The notes beneath the pieces are model-generated. The model was not told the DNA's origin, made no database searches, and saw nothing but the letters and a program-made list of their open reading frames with translations. A stretch of 6,829 nucleotides of DNA from Oscillospiraceae bacterium (lineage in GTDB: Bacteria > Bacillota > Clostridia > Oscillospirales > Acutalibacteraceae), in contig JAJXDX010000110.1 of the NCBI GenBank assembly GCA_021640185.1, positions 1 through 6,829 of the forward strand. Reading direction: 5' to 3'. Positions 1 to 6,536 of this stretch are shown in pieces (within the stretch, counting starts at the first letter, position 1; every line of letters begins with the position of its first letter). The translations under genes and the position numbers were made by a program.

Positions 1-1320
1 GGCTTCGCCACCCTGATGACCGGCATGACCGCCATGAGCGCGGCCGTCGCCCCGCTGAAGGAGAGCCCGTTCTTCATCGAGGCGCTCAGCTCCTTCGAGC
101 ATCCGATCGTCGGCATCCTGGTCGGCATGCTGATCACCTGCGTGCTGCAGAGCGCCTCCGCCACCGTCGGCATTTTGCAGGCGCTGTCCGTCACCGGGCA
201 GATCAGCTTCAGTATCGCGCTGCCGATCATCATGGGCATCGCGATCGGCGCGGCCGTGCCGGTGCTGCTGTCCGCTTTCGGCTCCAGCGTCGAGGGCAAG
301 CGCGTCGCGTTCGTGTATCTGCTGATCGATGTGATCGGCGTGGTGTTCTGGGCCGCCGTGTTCTACACCGTCAATGCCGTGGCGAAGTTCCCCTTCATGG
401 CGGCGACGATGAACATGGTCAGCATCGCCTTGGTCAACACGCTGTTCCGCTTGGCCACGGTGCTGCTGCTGGCGCCGTTCACCCGGCTGCTGGAGCGGAT
501 CACGTGTTTCATCTTCAAGGACGATCCCGAGGAGGCGGAGGAGAACGCCGAGATCGACCGGCTGGAGGACCGCTTCATCGAGCATCCGACCATCGCGCTG
601 GAGCAGAGCAACAACGCCGTGTGCTCCATGGCGCGCAAGGCGCGCAAGAACCTGTCGCGCGCCATCGCGCTGCTGTATGACTACAGCGACGATAAATTCG
701 ATAAGGTCCAAGCCAAGGAGCAGATCATCGACAAGTACGAGGACAAGCTGGGCACGTATCTGGTCAAGCTGACCGCGCACGAGCTGTCGCCCGAGCAGAG
801 CCGCAACATCTCCAAGATCCTGCACACGATCGGTGATTTCGAGCGGATCGGCGACCATGCGGTCAACCTGTCCAAGACCGCCCGCGAGATCAGCGAGAAA
901 AAGCTGTGCCTGTCCGATGTGGCGCAGCGCGAGCTGGACGTGATCACCTCCGCCGTCAGCGAGATCGTGGTGCTGGCGACCGATGCCTTCACCAATGACG
1001 ACACCGCCGCCGCCAAAAAGGTCGAGCCGCTGGAGCAGGTGATCGACGGCCTGTGCGACGAGATCAAGATGCGCCATGTCAAGCGTGTCCAGACCGGCGA
1101 ATGCACGCTCGATCACGGCTTCGTCTACAACGACATCCTGACGAACTACGAGCGCATCGCCGACCACTGCTCCAACGTGGCCGTCGCGATCATCGAGCTG
1201 GAGCACGACATCTTCGATACGCATGAGTATCTGCGCAAGGTCAAGACCTCCCGCTCGGCGGATTTCGAGGCGAACTATGAGCGGTATTCGCACGAATATG
1301 CGCTTGATCCCCGCGGCTGA
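1..1320 (+). CDS. Na+/phosphate cotransporter-family protein with C-terminal PhoU-like domain (5' partial)
   Basis: The reading frame is open from the first base, so the N-terminus lies upstream; an in-frame ATG at 16 is internal, not the start. The visible 439 residues begin in a membrane region with small-residue-rich helices and the QSASAT signature, matching the glutamine/serine repeat (QSSSA) of the PNaS (NptA/YjbB-like) family that forms the substrate path. After roughly 170 residues the protein becomes hydrophilic and helical. It then shows two PhoU-type metal-binding motifs, DFERIGDHAVNL and NYERIADHCSNV, in the expected two three-helix bundles. Family knowledge: such fusions move phosphate across the cytoplasmic membrane, with the PhoU part presumed to regulate transport; direction and ion coupling cannot be read from sequence. 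It ends with TGA at 1318-1320 and is followed by a hairpin, so it is probably a separate transcript from the cys operon. Family assignment is firm; exact substrate is inferred. Confidence 0.9.
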   Translation, partial: GFATLMTGMTAMSAAVAPLKESPFFIEALSSFEHPIVGILVGMLITCVLQSASATVGILQALSVTGQISFSIALPIIMGIAIGAAVPVLLSAFGSSVEGKRVAFVYLLIDVIGVVFWAAVFYTVNAVAKFPFMAATMNMVSIALVNTLFRLATVLLLAPFTRLLERITCFIFKDDPEEAEENAEIDRLEDRFIEHPTIALEQSNNAVCSMARKARKNLSRAIALLYDYSDDKFDKVQAKEQIIDKYEDKLGTYLVKLTAHELSPEQSRNISKILHTIGDFERIGDHAVNLSKTAREISEKKLCLSDVAQRELDVITSAVSEIVVLATDAFTNDDTAAAKKVEPLEQVIDGLCDEIKMRHVKRVQTGECTLDHGFVYNDILTNYERIADHCSNVAVAIIELEHDIFDTHEYLRKVKTSRSADFEANYERYSHEYALDPRG

Positions 1321-1337
1321 TCCTTGCCCGGCAAGAT

Positions 1338-1362
1338 GAGCCGCCCGCACCGCGGGCGGCTC
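1338..1362 (+). terminator. GC-rich hairpin after the Na/Pi transporter gene
   Basis: A perfect 11-bp stem (GAGCCGCCCGC at 1338-1348 paired with GCGGGCGGCTC at 1352-1362) closes a 3-nt loop, starting 17 nt after the stop codon. The stem is very stable, but what follows (GTTATCGTGTT) is only loosely T-rich. It is either a weak intrinsic terminator or a 3'-end-stabilising hairpin. Confidence 0.6.
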
Positions 1363-1424
1363 GTTATCGTGTTCCCTGCTGTCGGTCGAATGACGGCGAT
1401 TTTTGCCCGCGATGAAAAAAAGTG

Positions 1425-1452
1425 TGGACAAAACGGCAAGATCGACTATAAT
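1425..1452 (+). promoter_or_regulatory. sigma-A promoter of the T-box/cys operon
   Basis: A TGGACA -35 element (1425-1430, 5 of 6 to consensus) is separated by 16 nt from a perfect TATAAT -10 element (1447-1452). Transcription should begin near 1459, just before the first strand of T-box stem I. The surrounding bases are more AT-rich than the neighbouring genes. Confidence 0.85.
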
Positions 1453-1660
1453 AGTATTAGGAATGCGATGAACGGGAGGAGTACCCGGTCCTTCGGCGCA
1501 CCAGAGAGGGGTGCCGCGCACGGCGCGGCTGAGAGCACCCCGGCGCACGTGACCGGCGAATGCACCCGCGAGCATCGGCCGGGAAGGCGCTGCGGCGCTG
1601 TGTATCGGCCGACGGCAGCCACCGTTATCGGGCTGGGCGCGTTGCGCCCGCAAAGCGAAT

Positions 1661-1698
1661 GACGGAGTGGGACCGTGAGCCGACCGCTCACCTCCGTT
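1661..1698 (+). promoter_or_regulatory. T-box antiterminator
   Basis: The canonical antiterminator can be drawn completely. Helix A1 is CGGAG 1663-1667 with CTCCG 1692-1696, extendable by A1662-U1697 and G1661-U1698. The 7-nt bulge UGGGACC is at 1668-1674. Helix A2 is GTGAGC 1675-1680 with GCTCAC 1686-1691 around the loop CGACC. The bulge bases UGGG should pair with the tRNA 3' end NCCA. This fold uses bases 1689-1698, which are also the 5' arm of the terminator, so the two structures exclude each other. Confidence 0.92.
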
Positions 1699-1728
1699 GC
1701 CCTCTTTGGGGCAACGGAGGTGTTTTTT
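1689..1728 (+). terminator. T-box-controlled intrinsic terminator
   Basis: A perfect 14-bp stem (CACCTCCGTTGCCC at 1689-1702 paired with 1709-1722) has a 6-nt loop and is followed by six T residues at 1723-1728. It should stop transcription when tRNA-Cys is charged, and is disrupted when the antiterminator forms. Confidence 0.95.
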
Positions 1729-1735
1729 ATTTGGC

Positions 1736-1743
1736 AGAGGGGG
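1736..1743 (+). promoter_or_regulatory. ribosome binding site that fixes the cysE start
   Basis: AGAGGGGG lies 6 nt before the ATG at 1750 and after the terminator. An in-frame upstream GTG at 1675 falls inside the antiterminator bulge/helix and has no such site, so the ATG at 1750 is the better start. Confidence 0.85.
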
Positions 1744-1749
1744 CGTATC

Positions 1750-2394
1750 ATGTTCAAAAAAATGCGTGAGGACATCGCGGCGATCCGGGAACGCGACCCG
1801 GCGGCGATGTCGAATTTCGAGGTGTTTTGGCTGTACAACGGCTACAAGGCGATCCGCTCGCACCGGCGGGCAAATCTCCTGCAGCGGCACGGGCTGCGGC
1901 TGCTGGCGCGGTGGGAATCGCAGCGGTGCGTGCGGCGCACCGGGATCGAGATCCATCCCGCCGCCAAGATCGGGCGGCGCTTCTTCATCGATCACGGCAC
2001 GGGCGTCGTCATCGGCGAAACGACCGAGATCGGCGACGACTGCACGCTGTATCAGGGCGTGACGCTGGGCGGCACGGGCAAGGATACCGGCAAGCGGCAC
2101 CCGACGCTGGGCGACCACGTGATGGTGGGCGCCGGAGCGAAGGTGCTGGGACCGATCCGCATCGGCAACAACGTCCAGATCGCCGCCGGGGCCGTGGTGC
2201 TGACCGATATCCCGGACAACTGTACGGCCGTCGGCATCCCGGCGCGCGTGGTGCGGCGGGACGGCAAGCGCGTGTGCGACATGGATCAGATCCACATCCC
2301 GGATCCCGTGGCGCAGCAGCTTTGCCGGTTGGAGCAGAGGATACGGACGCTGGAGCAGGCGCTGGCCGAAAAGACCGCGCCGGATGAGGACTAA
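1750..2394 (+). CDS. cysE: serine O-acetyltransferase (CysE, short clostridial type)
   Basis: Makes O-acetyl-L-serine from L-serine and acetyl-CoA in the cytoplasm, the activated precursor that O-acetylserine sulfhydrylase converts to cysteine. The 214-residue protein (about 60 shorter at the N-terminus than E. coli CysE) starts with a short helical domain (about 1-65). A left-handed beta-helix of hexapeptide repeats follows (about 65-165), with IDHGTGVVIGET containing the catalytic-type Asp81/His82 pair, LYQGVTLGGTGK for CoA contact, and RHP with His117. The C-terminus (about 180-207) is a charged heptad-like helix after the helix-end motif GIPARVV, which could help oligomerisation. It is the first gene after the cysteine T-box and is followed by cysS after 21 nt, a known pairing in Clostridia. 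The start at 1750 is chosen from its ribosome site and because any longer form would be coded by the riboswitch. No catalytic residue appears missing. Confidence 0.96.
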   Translation: MFKKMREDIAAIRERDPAAMSNFEVFWLYNGYKAIRSHRRANLLQRHGLRLLARWESQRCVRRTGIEIHPAAKIGRRFFIDHGTGVVIGETTEIGDDCTLYQGVTLGGTGKDTGKRHPTLGDHVMVGAGAKVLGPIRIGNNVQIAAGAVVLTDIPDNCTAVGIPARVVRRDGKRVCDMDQIHIPDPVAQQLCRLEQRIRTLEQALAEKTAPDED

Positions 2395-2415
2395 AACGAC
2401 AGGGAGGACGGTACC

Positions 2416-3825
2416 ATGAAGATCTTCAACACCATGACCAGACAGAAAGAGGAATTCGTCCCGATCGAGCCGGGCAAGGTGCGGCTGTATGCCTGCGGGC
2501 CGACGGTGTACAACTTCATCCACATCGGCAATGCGCGGCCGATCTGCATCTTCGACGTGCTGCGCCGGTATCTGGAGTGGCGCGGGTATGACGTGACGTT
2601 CGTGCAGAACTTCACCGATATCGACGACAAGATCATCCGCCGCGCGAACGAGGAAGGCACGACCTACCGCGACGTGGCGGAAAAATACATCGCCGAATAC
2701 CGCACCGACGCCGAGGGGCTGGGCGTGCGCCCCGCCACCGTGCATCCGCGCGCGACCGAGAACATGGATGCGATCATCACCTTGGTGACCGCGCTGATCG
2801 ACAAGGGTTATGCTTACCGCGCCGAAAACGGCGACGTGTATTTCCGCACCCGCCGGTTCGCCGGATACGGCAAGCTGTCGCACCAGCCGATCGACGATCT
2901 GGAGAGCGGTGCGCGCATCGCCGTGGGCGAGCAGAAGGAGGATCCGCTGGACTTCGCCCTGTGGAAGGCGGCGAAGCCCGGCGAGCCGTCGTGGCCGTCG
3001 CCGTGGAGCGACGGGCGCCCCGGCTGGCACATCGAATGCTCCGCCATGGCGGGCCGCTATCTAGGCAAAACGATCGACATCCACGGCGGCGGGCAGGATC
3101 TGATCTTCCCCCACCATGAGAACGAGATCGCGCAGAGCGAATGCGCCAACGGCGTGCCGTTCGCCCACTATTGGATGCACAACGGCTATATCAACGTCGA
3201 TAACAAAAAAATGTCCAAGTCGCTGGGCAATTTCTTCACCGTGCGTGACGTGGCGGCGGCCTACGGGTACGAGCCGATCCGGTATTTCCTGATCTCGTCG
3301 TCCTACCGCAGCCCGATCAATTATAATACCGAGATCGTGCAGCAGGGCATCGGTGCGCTCGACCGCCTGTACAATTGCCGCGATGCGCTGACCTTTGCCA
3401 AAAAAGGTGCGCCGGACGGGGCGTGCGATCCGGCCTTTGCCGAAAAGCTGGCGGCCCGGCGGCAGCAGTTCATCGATGCGATGGACGATGACCTCAACAC
3501 CGCCGACGGCATCACCGCGCTGTTCGAGCTGGTGCGCGACGCGAACCTGATGCTGGCCGAGGGCGGCGCGGCGCGCGGCACGGTGGAGGCGGCCGAGGGC
3601 CTGTTCGGCGAGCTGACCGACGTGCTGGGGCTGTGCTATGCCCGCCCGCTGCCCGGCAGCGAGGGCGGCGACGAGGATGCCGAGATCGAGGCGCTGATCG
3701 CCGCGCGTGCCGCGGCACGCAAGGAGAAGAACTGGGCGGAGGCCGACCGCATCCGGGACGAGCTGAAGGCCAAAAACATCGTGCTGGAGGACACGCCGCA
3801 GGGCGTGAAATGGCATCGCGCCTGA
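2416..3825 (+). CDS. cysS: cysteinyl-tRNA synthetase
   Basis: Charges tRNA-Cys with cysteine using ATP, a class I cytoplasmic monomer. At 469 residues it has the normal family length. The Rossmann catalytic domain carries the HIGH-box variant HIGN at 36-39, in the context YACGPTVYNFIHIGNAR, and KMSKS at 265-269. All four expected zinc ligands for the cysteine thiolate are visible, by alignment to the E. coli enzyme: Cys27, Cys208 (in WHIECSAMA), His233 and Glu237 (in FPHHENEIAQSE). A helical anticodon-bundle region follows from about 310, and the C-terminus ends in the typical RKEKNWAEADRIRDEL and GVKWHRA segments. AGGGAGG at 2401-2407 lies 8 nt before ATG. It shares the cysteine T-box with cysE, so charging capacity and precursor synthesis should rise together when tRNA-Cys is uncharged. 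Nothing is odd in the protein. Confidence 0.98.
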   Translation: MKIFNTMTRQKEEFVPIEPGKVRLYACGPTVYNFIHIGNARPICIFDVLRRYLEWRGYDVTFVQNFTDIDDKIIRRANEEGTTYRDVAEKYIAEYRTDAEGLGVRPATVHPRATENMDAIITLVTALIDKGYAYRAENGDVYFRTRRFAGYGKLSHQPIDDLESGARIAVGEQKEDPLDFALWKAAKPGEPSWPSPWSDGRPGWHIECSAMAGRYLGKTIDIHGGGQDLIFPHHENEIAQSECANGVPFAHYWMHNGYINVDNKKMSKSLGNFFTVRDVAAAYGYEPIRYFLISSSYRSPINYNTEIVQQGIGALDRLYNCRDALTFAKKGAPDGACDPAFAEKLAARRQQFIDAMDDDLNTADGITALFELVRDANLMLAEGGAARGTVEAAEGLFGELTDVLGLCYARPLPGSEGGDEDAEIEALIAARAAARKEKNWAEADRIRDELKAKNIVLEDTPQGVKWHRA

Positions 3826-3868
3826 CCGCGCGGCATAGAATGCCCATAAAGGGACGGAGGAGAACGGG

Positions 3869-4435
3869 ATGTCGCTTTCGCGCAAGCTTGGCTTTTATAC
3901 CGTGCTGACCGCCGCGCTGACCGCGCTCTCTTGGCTTTGGCAGGGGCGGCTGCACGCCGCTTTGGCCGCCGAGGAGCGGCTGACCGAGGCCGCGGCCACC
4001 TTGGTCGGCGGGCTTTGGCAGGGACTGGCGGTCGCGGTGATCTTATTCGGCGCGGGGCTGTACCTGCTGCGCTCCCGCCGGGAGGAAGGCAAAAAAAGCC
4101 CCGACGGCGCGTTTTTTGCCGTGTTCGGCGGGGCTGCGCTCGCCCTTATGCTGACCATGCTGATCCTGTATGGTGGGACGGAAACGGCATCGGGCAACAC
4201 CGCGGCGATCAATCTCATGGTCGTCGTGTGGTGCCTGCTGCCCGTGCCGGTGCTGGTGCGGCAGACTGTGCTGGTCGCCGCACTGCGGCGGGAGAACGGC
4301 CGCGCCGCCGCGCGCCCGTGGCGCATCGTCTGCCTGCTGCTGGCGGCGTGGATGATCGTGCTGGCCGTGACGGGGCAGACCGCCCGCTTCGTGCGGGAAA
4401 CGGCGGCGGCCGACGGCTATTCGGCGGAAGCCTGA
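3869..4435 (+). CDS. uncharacterised five-helix membrane protein
   Basis: I do not recognise this 188-residue protein. It has about five hydrophobic segments: residues 8-25, 45-67, 81-101, 113-136 and 150-168. The Arg/Lys-rich stretches RSRREEGKK (69-76 region) and RRENGRAAARPWR (140-152) alternate with uncharged loops. The positive-inside rule therefore gives N-terminus in, C-terminus out. There is no signal peptide with a cleavage site, no catalytic motif, and no cysteine pair; only Cys122 and Cys155 occur, both in helices. Two WQG tripeptides (24-26 and 50-52) follow helix 1 and open helix 2. GGAGGA at 3856-3861 is 7 nt from ATG and gives a convincing start. It lies 43 nt after cysS and 22 nt before mntP with no terminator on either side, so it is probably cotranscribed under the cysteine T-box. 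A transporter accessory or metal/thiol-related role would be guesswork. Confidence 0.8.
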   Translation: MSLSRKLGFYTVLTAALTALSWLWQGRLHAALAAEERLTEAAATLVGGLWQGLAVAVILFGAGLYLLRSRREEGKKSPDGAFFAVFGGAALALMLTMLILYGGTETASGNTAAINLMVVVWCLLPVPVLVRQTVLVAALRRENGRAAARPWRIVCLLLAAWMIVLAVTGQTARFVRETAAADGYSAEA

Positions 4436-4457
4436 AAAGCGAGGAGGAACGTGATCC

Positions 4458-5030
4458 ATGGATATCATCGAAACGGTCCTGATCGGGATCGGGCTGGCGA
4501 TGGATGCCTGCGCCGTGTCGATCTGCAAGGGGCTGGCGGCCGGCCGGGCGCGCCTGTCGCAGTGTGCGGTCACGGGAGCGTGGTTTGGCGGGTTCCAGAT
4601 GCTGATGCCCACGATCGGCTATTTTTTGGGGCGCACCTTTGCCGACCGGATCGATAAATACGATCACTGGATCGCGTTCGTCCTGCTGGCGCTGATCGGC
4701 GCGAATATGCTGCGCGGATCCTTCGATAAGGACGAGGAGAGCACGAGCGCCTCGTTCGGCTTTGCCGCGATGCTGCCGCTGGCCGTCGCGACGAGCATCG
4801 ACGCGCTGGCCGTCGGGGTGTCGTTCTCGTTTTATCTCGACCGGGCGGGGCTGCTGCTGGCCGTCGGGCTGATCGGCGCGATCACGTTCGTCATCTCCGC
4901 CGTGTCGGTCAAGCTGGGCAGCGTGTTCGGCGCGCGGCACAAGCAGATCGCCGAGCGCGTGGGTGGCTGCATCCTGATCCTGATCGGCACCAAGATCCTG
5001 CTGGAAGGGCTGGGCCGGTGGCCGTTCTGA
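4458..5030 (+). CDS. mntP: putative manganese efflux pump MntP
   Basis: Exports Mn2+ across the cytoplasmic membrane to prevent manganese overload (role known for E. coli MntP; DUF204/MntP family). The 190-residue length and six predicted helices match the family. Both halves carry the diagnostic acidic motif of this internally duplicated family: GLAMDACAVSICKG with Asp16 in helix 1, and ATSIDALAVGVSFSF with Asp115 in the second half. FQMLMPTIGYFLG (about 46-58) and the C-terminal GGCILILIGTKILLEG are also typical. GAGGAGG at 4441-4447 lies 10 nt before ATG. In many bacteria this gene is controlled by a manganese riboswitch or MntR, but no such element precedes it here. Its closest upstream switch is the cysteine T-box, and the hairpin at 5054-5092 ends the operon. 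Transport of another divalent cation cannot be excluded. Confidence 0.95.
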   Translation: MDIIETVLIGIGLAMDACAVSICKGLAAGRARLSQCAVTGAWFGGFQMLMPTIGYFLGRTFADRIDKYDHWIAFVLLALIGANMLRGSFDKDEESTSASFGFAAMLPLAVATSIDALAVGVSFSFYLDRAGLLLAVGLIGAITFVISAVSVKLGSVFGARHKQIAERVGGCILILIGTKILLEGLGRWPF

Positions 5031-5053
5031 CCGATCGGCTTTAGCGTACATCC

Positions 5054-5095
5054 AATGGCCCCCGATGCGGCTTTGCCGCATCGGGGGCCATTTTC
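5054..5095 (+). terminator. terminator of the cys-mntP operon, possibly bidirectional
   Basis: An 18-bp perfect stem (5054-5071 with 5075-5092) closes a TTT loop 23 nt after the mntP stop and continues into TTTTCG on the plus strand. It sits between convergent genes, 26 nt beyond the stop of the lipoprotein gene. On the minus strand the hairpin is followed by GGATG instead of a T-run, so termination there would be weaker. Confidence 0.88.
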
Positions 5096-5117
5096 GTCTG
5101 CTATGTCGCTTTGCCCG

Positions 5118-6479
5118 TCAGCTGCGCAGCATCAGGCTCTGTGCCATGCGTAACTGGGTCAGGGCATCCTGTGCGTCCGCCTGCAGCTCGACGACCGCGT
5201 ACAGGCCCAAAGCGGGATCGCACGTCATCAGCAGCGAGGCCGCTGTGCTGCTGCGCGACAGGGCGTTGTGCCCGTGCCCCGCGTCGGTGCGCCGCCCCTT
5301 CATGGGCAGATAGTCGCTTTGGCCGTACAGCTTGCCGTAGACGGCGGCGGGATCGGCCGTGCTGCACTTGCCCGCCGTGATCGCGCCGACGCATCGGCCG
5401 TTTGCGTCATACAGGTATCCGGCCGCCTTTTCGGCAAACGACGATCGGTAGCTGCCGCTTTTTTTGACCGTGTAGCCCTTGGGCAGATACAGCTCCAGCT
5501 CGGCCTTTTTGCCGTTTTGCGGCAGGGCGGTACGCACGCGGTACAGTGTCGGCTCCGACGCGTCGCCCCAGTGCTCCCTCGGCCAAACGTCCCCTCCGTC
5601 CTCGGCAAACCGGTTATTGCCCGTATAGTCGTGCAAAAAGGCGTTTTCTTCGCCGGATGCGGAAATGAGCGCCTTGCCGGCCGGATCGAAGGTCATCAGG
5701 CTTTGCGTCAGGCGGATCATCTGCGGCACGGGCAGGGCATCCGGCAGCAGCTCCACGATCCCGCAGATCATCAGCGCCGGATCGTAGGTCAGCAGCGCCA
5801 TGTGGGTGTGCGGCGGTTTATCGGTGTGCGCGTTCTCGTCCCATATCGTGGAGATCGCATTGTGTCCGCGGCCCTTGCCGGGGTGCCGTCCCACGATGGG
5901 CAGATAGTCGAAAAGATCCAGCAGTCCGCCGTAGCTCCTGTCCCGGAACGTCGTGTAGGCCGGCATCGGGTGATCGATCGATCCGCCCTTCTTGCCGCCG
6001 ATCACCTCGTACGGCTCGGCTTTGACCACGCCGATGCAGCGGTCGTTTGCGTCGTACAGGTATTTTGTCATATCGTCGGATATCGACAGATCAAAGCTGC
6101 CTTCGTCTTTGACGGTATAGCCCTTGGGCAGATAAAGCTCCAGCCCCGCCGTTTTGTTCACGGCCGGGTAGTCGAAGGTCAGCCGCACGCGGTGCATGGC
6201 GTAGGCCTCGCCGTCGCCCGTCCATGTTTCCGCCTCCTGCTCGGCGAAGGGGGAGCCGCCCGGCCCGCGAAACGGCAGCAGCTCGGCCGGATCGACCTCG
6301 TCGACGTCCGGGGCCGTCGTCGTTGCCGTTTGGCTTTCCGTCGGTACGGGCGCGGCGGAGGACGCCGGCTCGGACGGTGTCGCCGTCCCGGCGCAGCCGG
6401 AGAGGAGCAGCAGCGCGGCGCAAAGCGCCGCCGCCGGGGCCTTGGCTGCTTTTTTGGCGGGCGCGCGGGTGATCTTCAT
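5118..6479 (-). CDS. secreted lipoprotein with two copies of an unrecognised domain
   Basis: The 453-residue product starts with a lysine/arginine-rich n-region, a hydrophobic core (AALCAALLLL) and the lipobox LSGC, so Cys29 should be lipidated and the protein anchored on the outer face of the membrane. Residues 30-66 are a Pro/Ser/Thr/Ala/Glu linker. The rest is two homologous copies (about 78-262 and 291-450). Both contain LELYLPKGYTVK, YLYDAN-x-RC-x-G, DYLP...GR, G(R/H)GHNA(I/L)S, DPAL...VEL and QSLM. Copy 1 carries about 25 extra residues, mainly KGGSIDHPMPAYTTFRD and WDENAHTDKPPHTHM. I do not recognise the domain and see no enzyme signature; its soluble, mixed beta/alpha look suggests binding or envelope stress function, which is inference. 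AAGGGGG (6489-6495) lies 9 nt before ATG. The gene is monocistronic, divergent from nothing and convergent with mntP. Confidence 0.9.
   Translation of the reverse strand: MKITRAPAKKAAKAPAAALCAALLLLSGCAGTATPSEPASSAAPVPTESQTATTTAPDVDEVDPAELLPFRGPGGSPFAEQEAETWTGDGEAYAMHRVRLTFDYPAVNKTAGLELYLPKGYTVKDEGSFDLSISDDMTKYLYDANDRCIGVVKAEPYEVIGGKKGGSIDHPMPAYTTFRDRSYGGLLDLFDYLPIVGRHPGKGRGHNAISTIWDENAHTDKPPHTHMALLTYDPALMICGIVELLPDALPVPQMIRLTQSLMTFDPAGKALISASGEENAFLHDYTGNNRFAEDGGDVWPREHWGDASEPTLYRVRTALPQNGKKAELELYLPKGYTVKKSGSYRSSFAEKAAGYLYDANGRCVGAITAGKCSTADPAAVYGKLYGQSDYLPMKGRRTDAGHGHNALSRSSTAASLLMTCDPALGLYAVVELQADAQDALTQLRMAQSLMLRS
5130..5609 (-). repeat. lipoprotein domain copy 2 (coding repeat)
   Basis: Codes residues 291-450, about 160 residues. 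It begins FAEDGGDVW and ends AQSLM. Shared blocks with copy 1 occur in the same order; the copy lacks two insertions present in copy 1. The best-conserved part is residues 327-363, corresponding to 112-148 in copy 1, an offset of 215 codons. Confidence 0.88.
5694..6248 (-). repeat. lipoprotein domain copy 1 (coding repeat)
   Basis: Codes residues 78-262 of the lipoprotein, about 185 residues. It begins FAEQEAETW and ends TQSLM, aligning along its length with copy 2. A 17-nt stretch (6118-6134, around the LPKGY codons) is identical to copy 2 at 5473-5489, showing that similarity persists at the DNA level. Confidence 0.88.
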
Positions 6480-6536
6480 GATGGATATCCCCCTTTTTTC
6501 TACCGATGGTACGATCGGCTAACGAGCCTTTCACTG

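Larger units (their letters stand above)
1459..1728 (+). ncRNA. T-box riboswitch leader, cysteine specifier (UGC)
   Basis: This untranslated leader senses uncharged tRNA-Cys and controls transcription of the downstream cysteine genes. Stem I: base CGATG 1466-1470 with CATCG 1573-1577, then CGGG 1473-1476 with CCCG 1565-1568. An asymmetric specifier loop follows, with AGGAGUA (1477-1483) facing GAAUGCA (1558-1564). Above it are CCGGTC 1485-1490 with GACCGG 1551-1556, the conserved AGAGAG at 1503-1508, and a distal arm (1508-1541). The specifier UGC is at 1561-1563, in the usual GAA-NNN-AC setting, and is a cysteine codon. An H-type pseudoknot fits stem IIA/B: ACGG 1612-1615 with CCGT 1622-1625, and loop CAGCC 1616-1620 with GGCTG 1631-1635. 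Stem III is GGGCGC/GCGCCC (1635-1649). The T-box core is at 1664-1677. The downstream cysE-cysS genes agree with the specifier. Pairings were found by eye. Confidence 0.95.

Noticed and set aside
1586..1601. Tandem 8-mer GGCGCTGC/GGCGCTGT as a repeat or CRISPR-like unit
   Set aside because: Only two units, lying inside the stem II region of the T-box, where they can pair as a local hairpin.
1675..1749. N-terminal extension of cysE from a GTG at 1675
   Set aside because: These codons are the antiterminator and terminator of the T-box, and the extension has no family similarity; the ATG at 1750 has its own RBS.
1324..1838. Open frames on both strands across the cysE leader
   Set aside because: They overlap the promoter and T-box structures, have arginine/alanine-rich out-of-frame composition and no RBS. 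The region is a non-coding regulator.
3061..3885. Long minus-strand open frame opposite cysS
   Set aside because: It mirrors the codons of a fully recognisable cysS, is high-GC antisense composition, and has no family motif.
4215..5081. Minus-strand open frame opposite the membrane protein and mntP
   Set aside because: Low-complexity Arg/Pro/Gln-rich translation that runs across two real genes and a terminator; an antisense shadow.
6503..6518. Small inverted repeat CCGAT-N6-ATCGG in the lipoprotein 5' leader
   Set aside because: Only five base pairs, not near the RBS, and not matched to a known riboswitch fold; expected by chance in such sequence.
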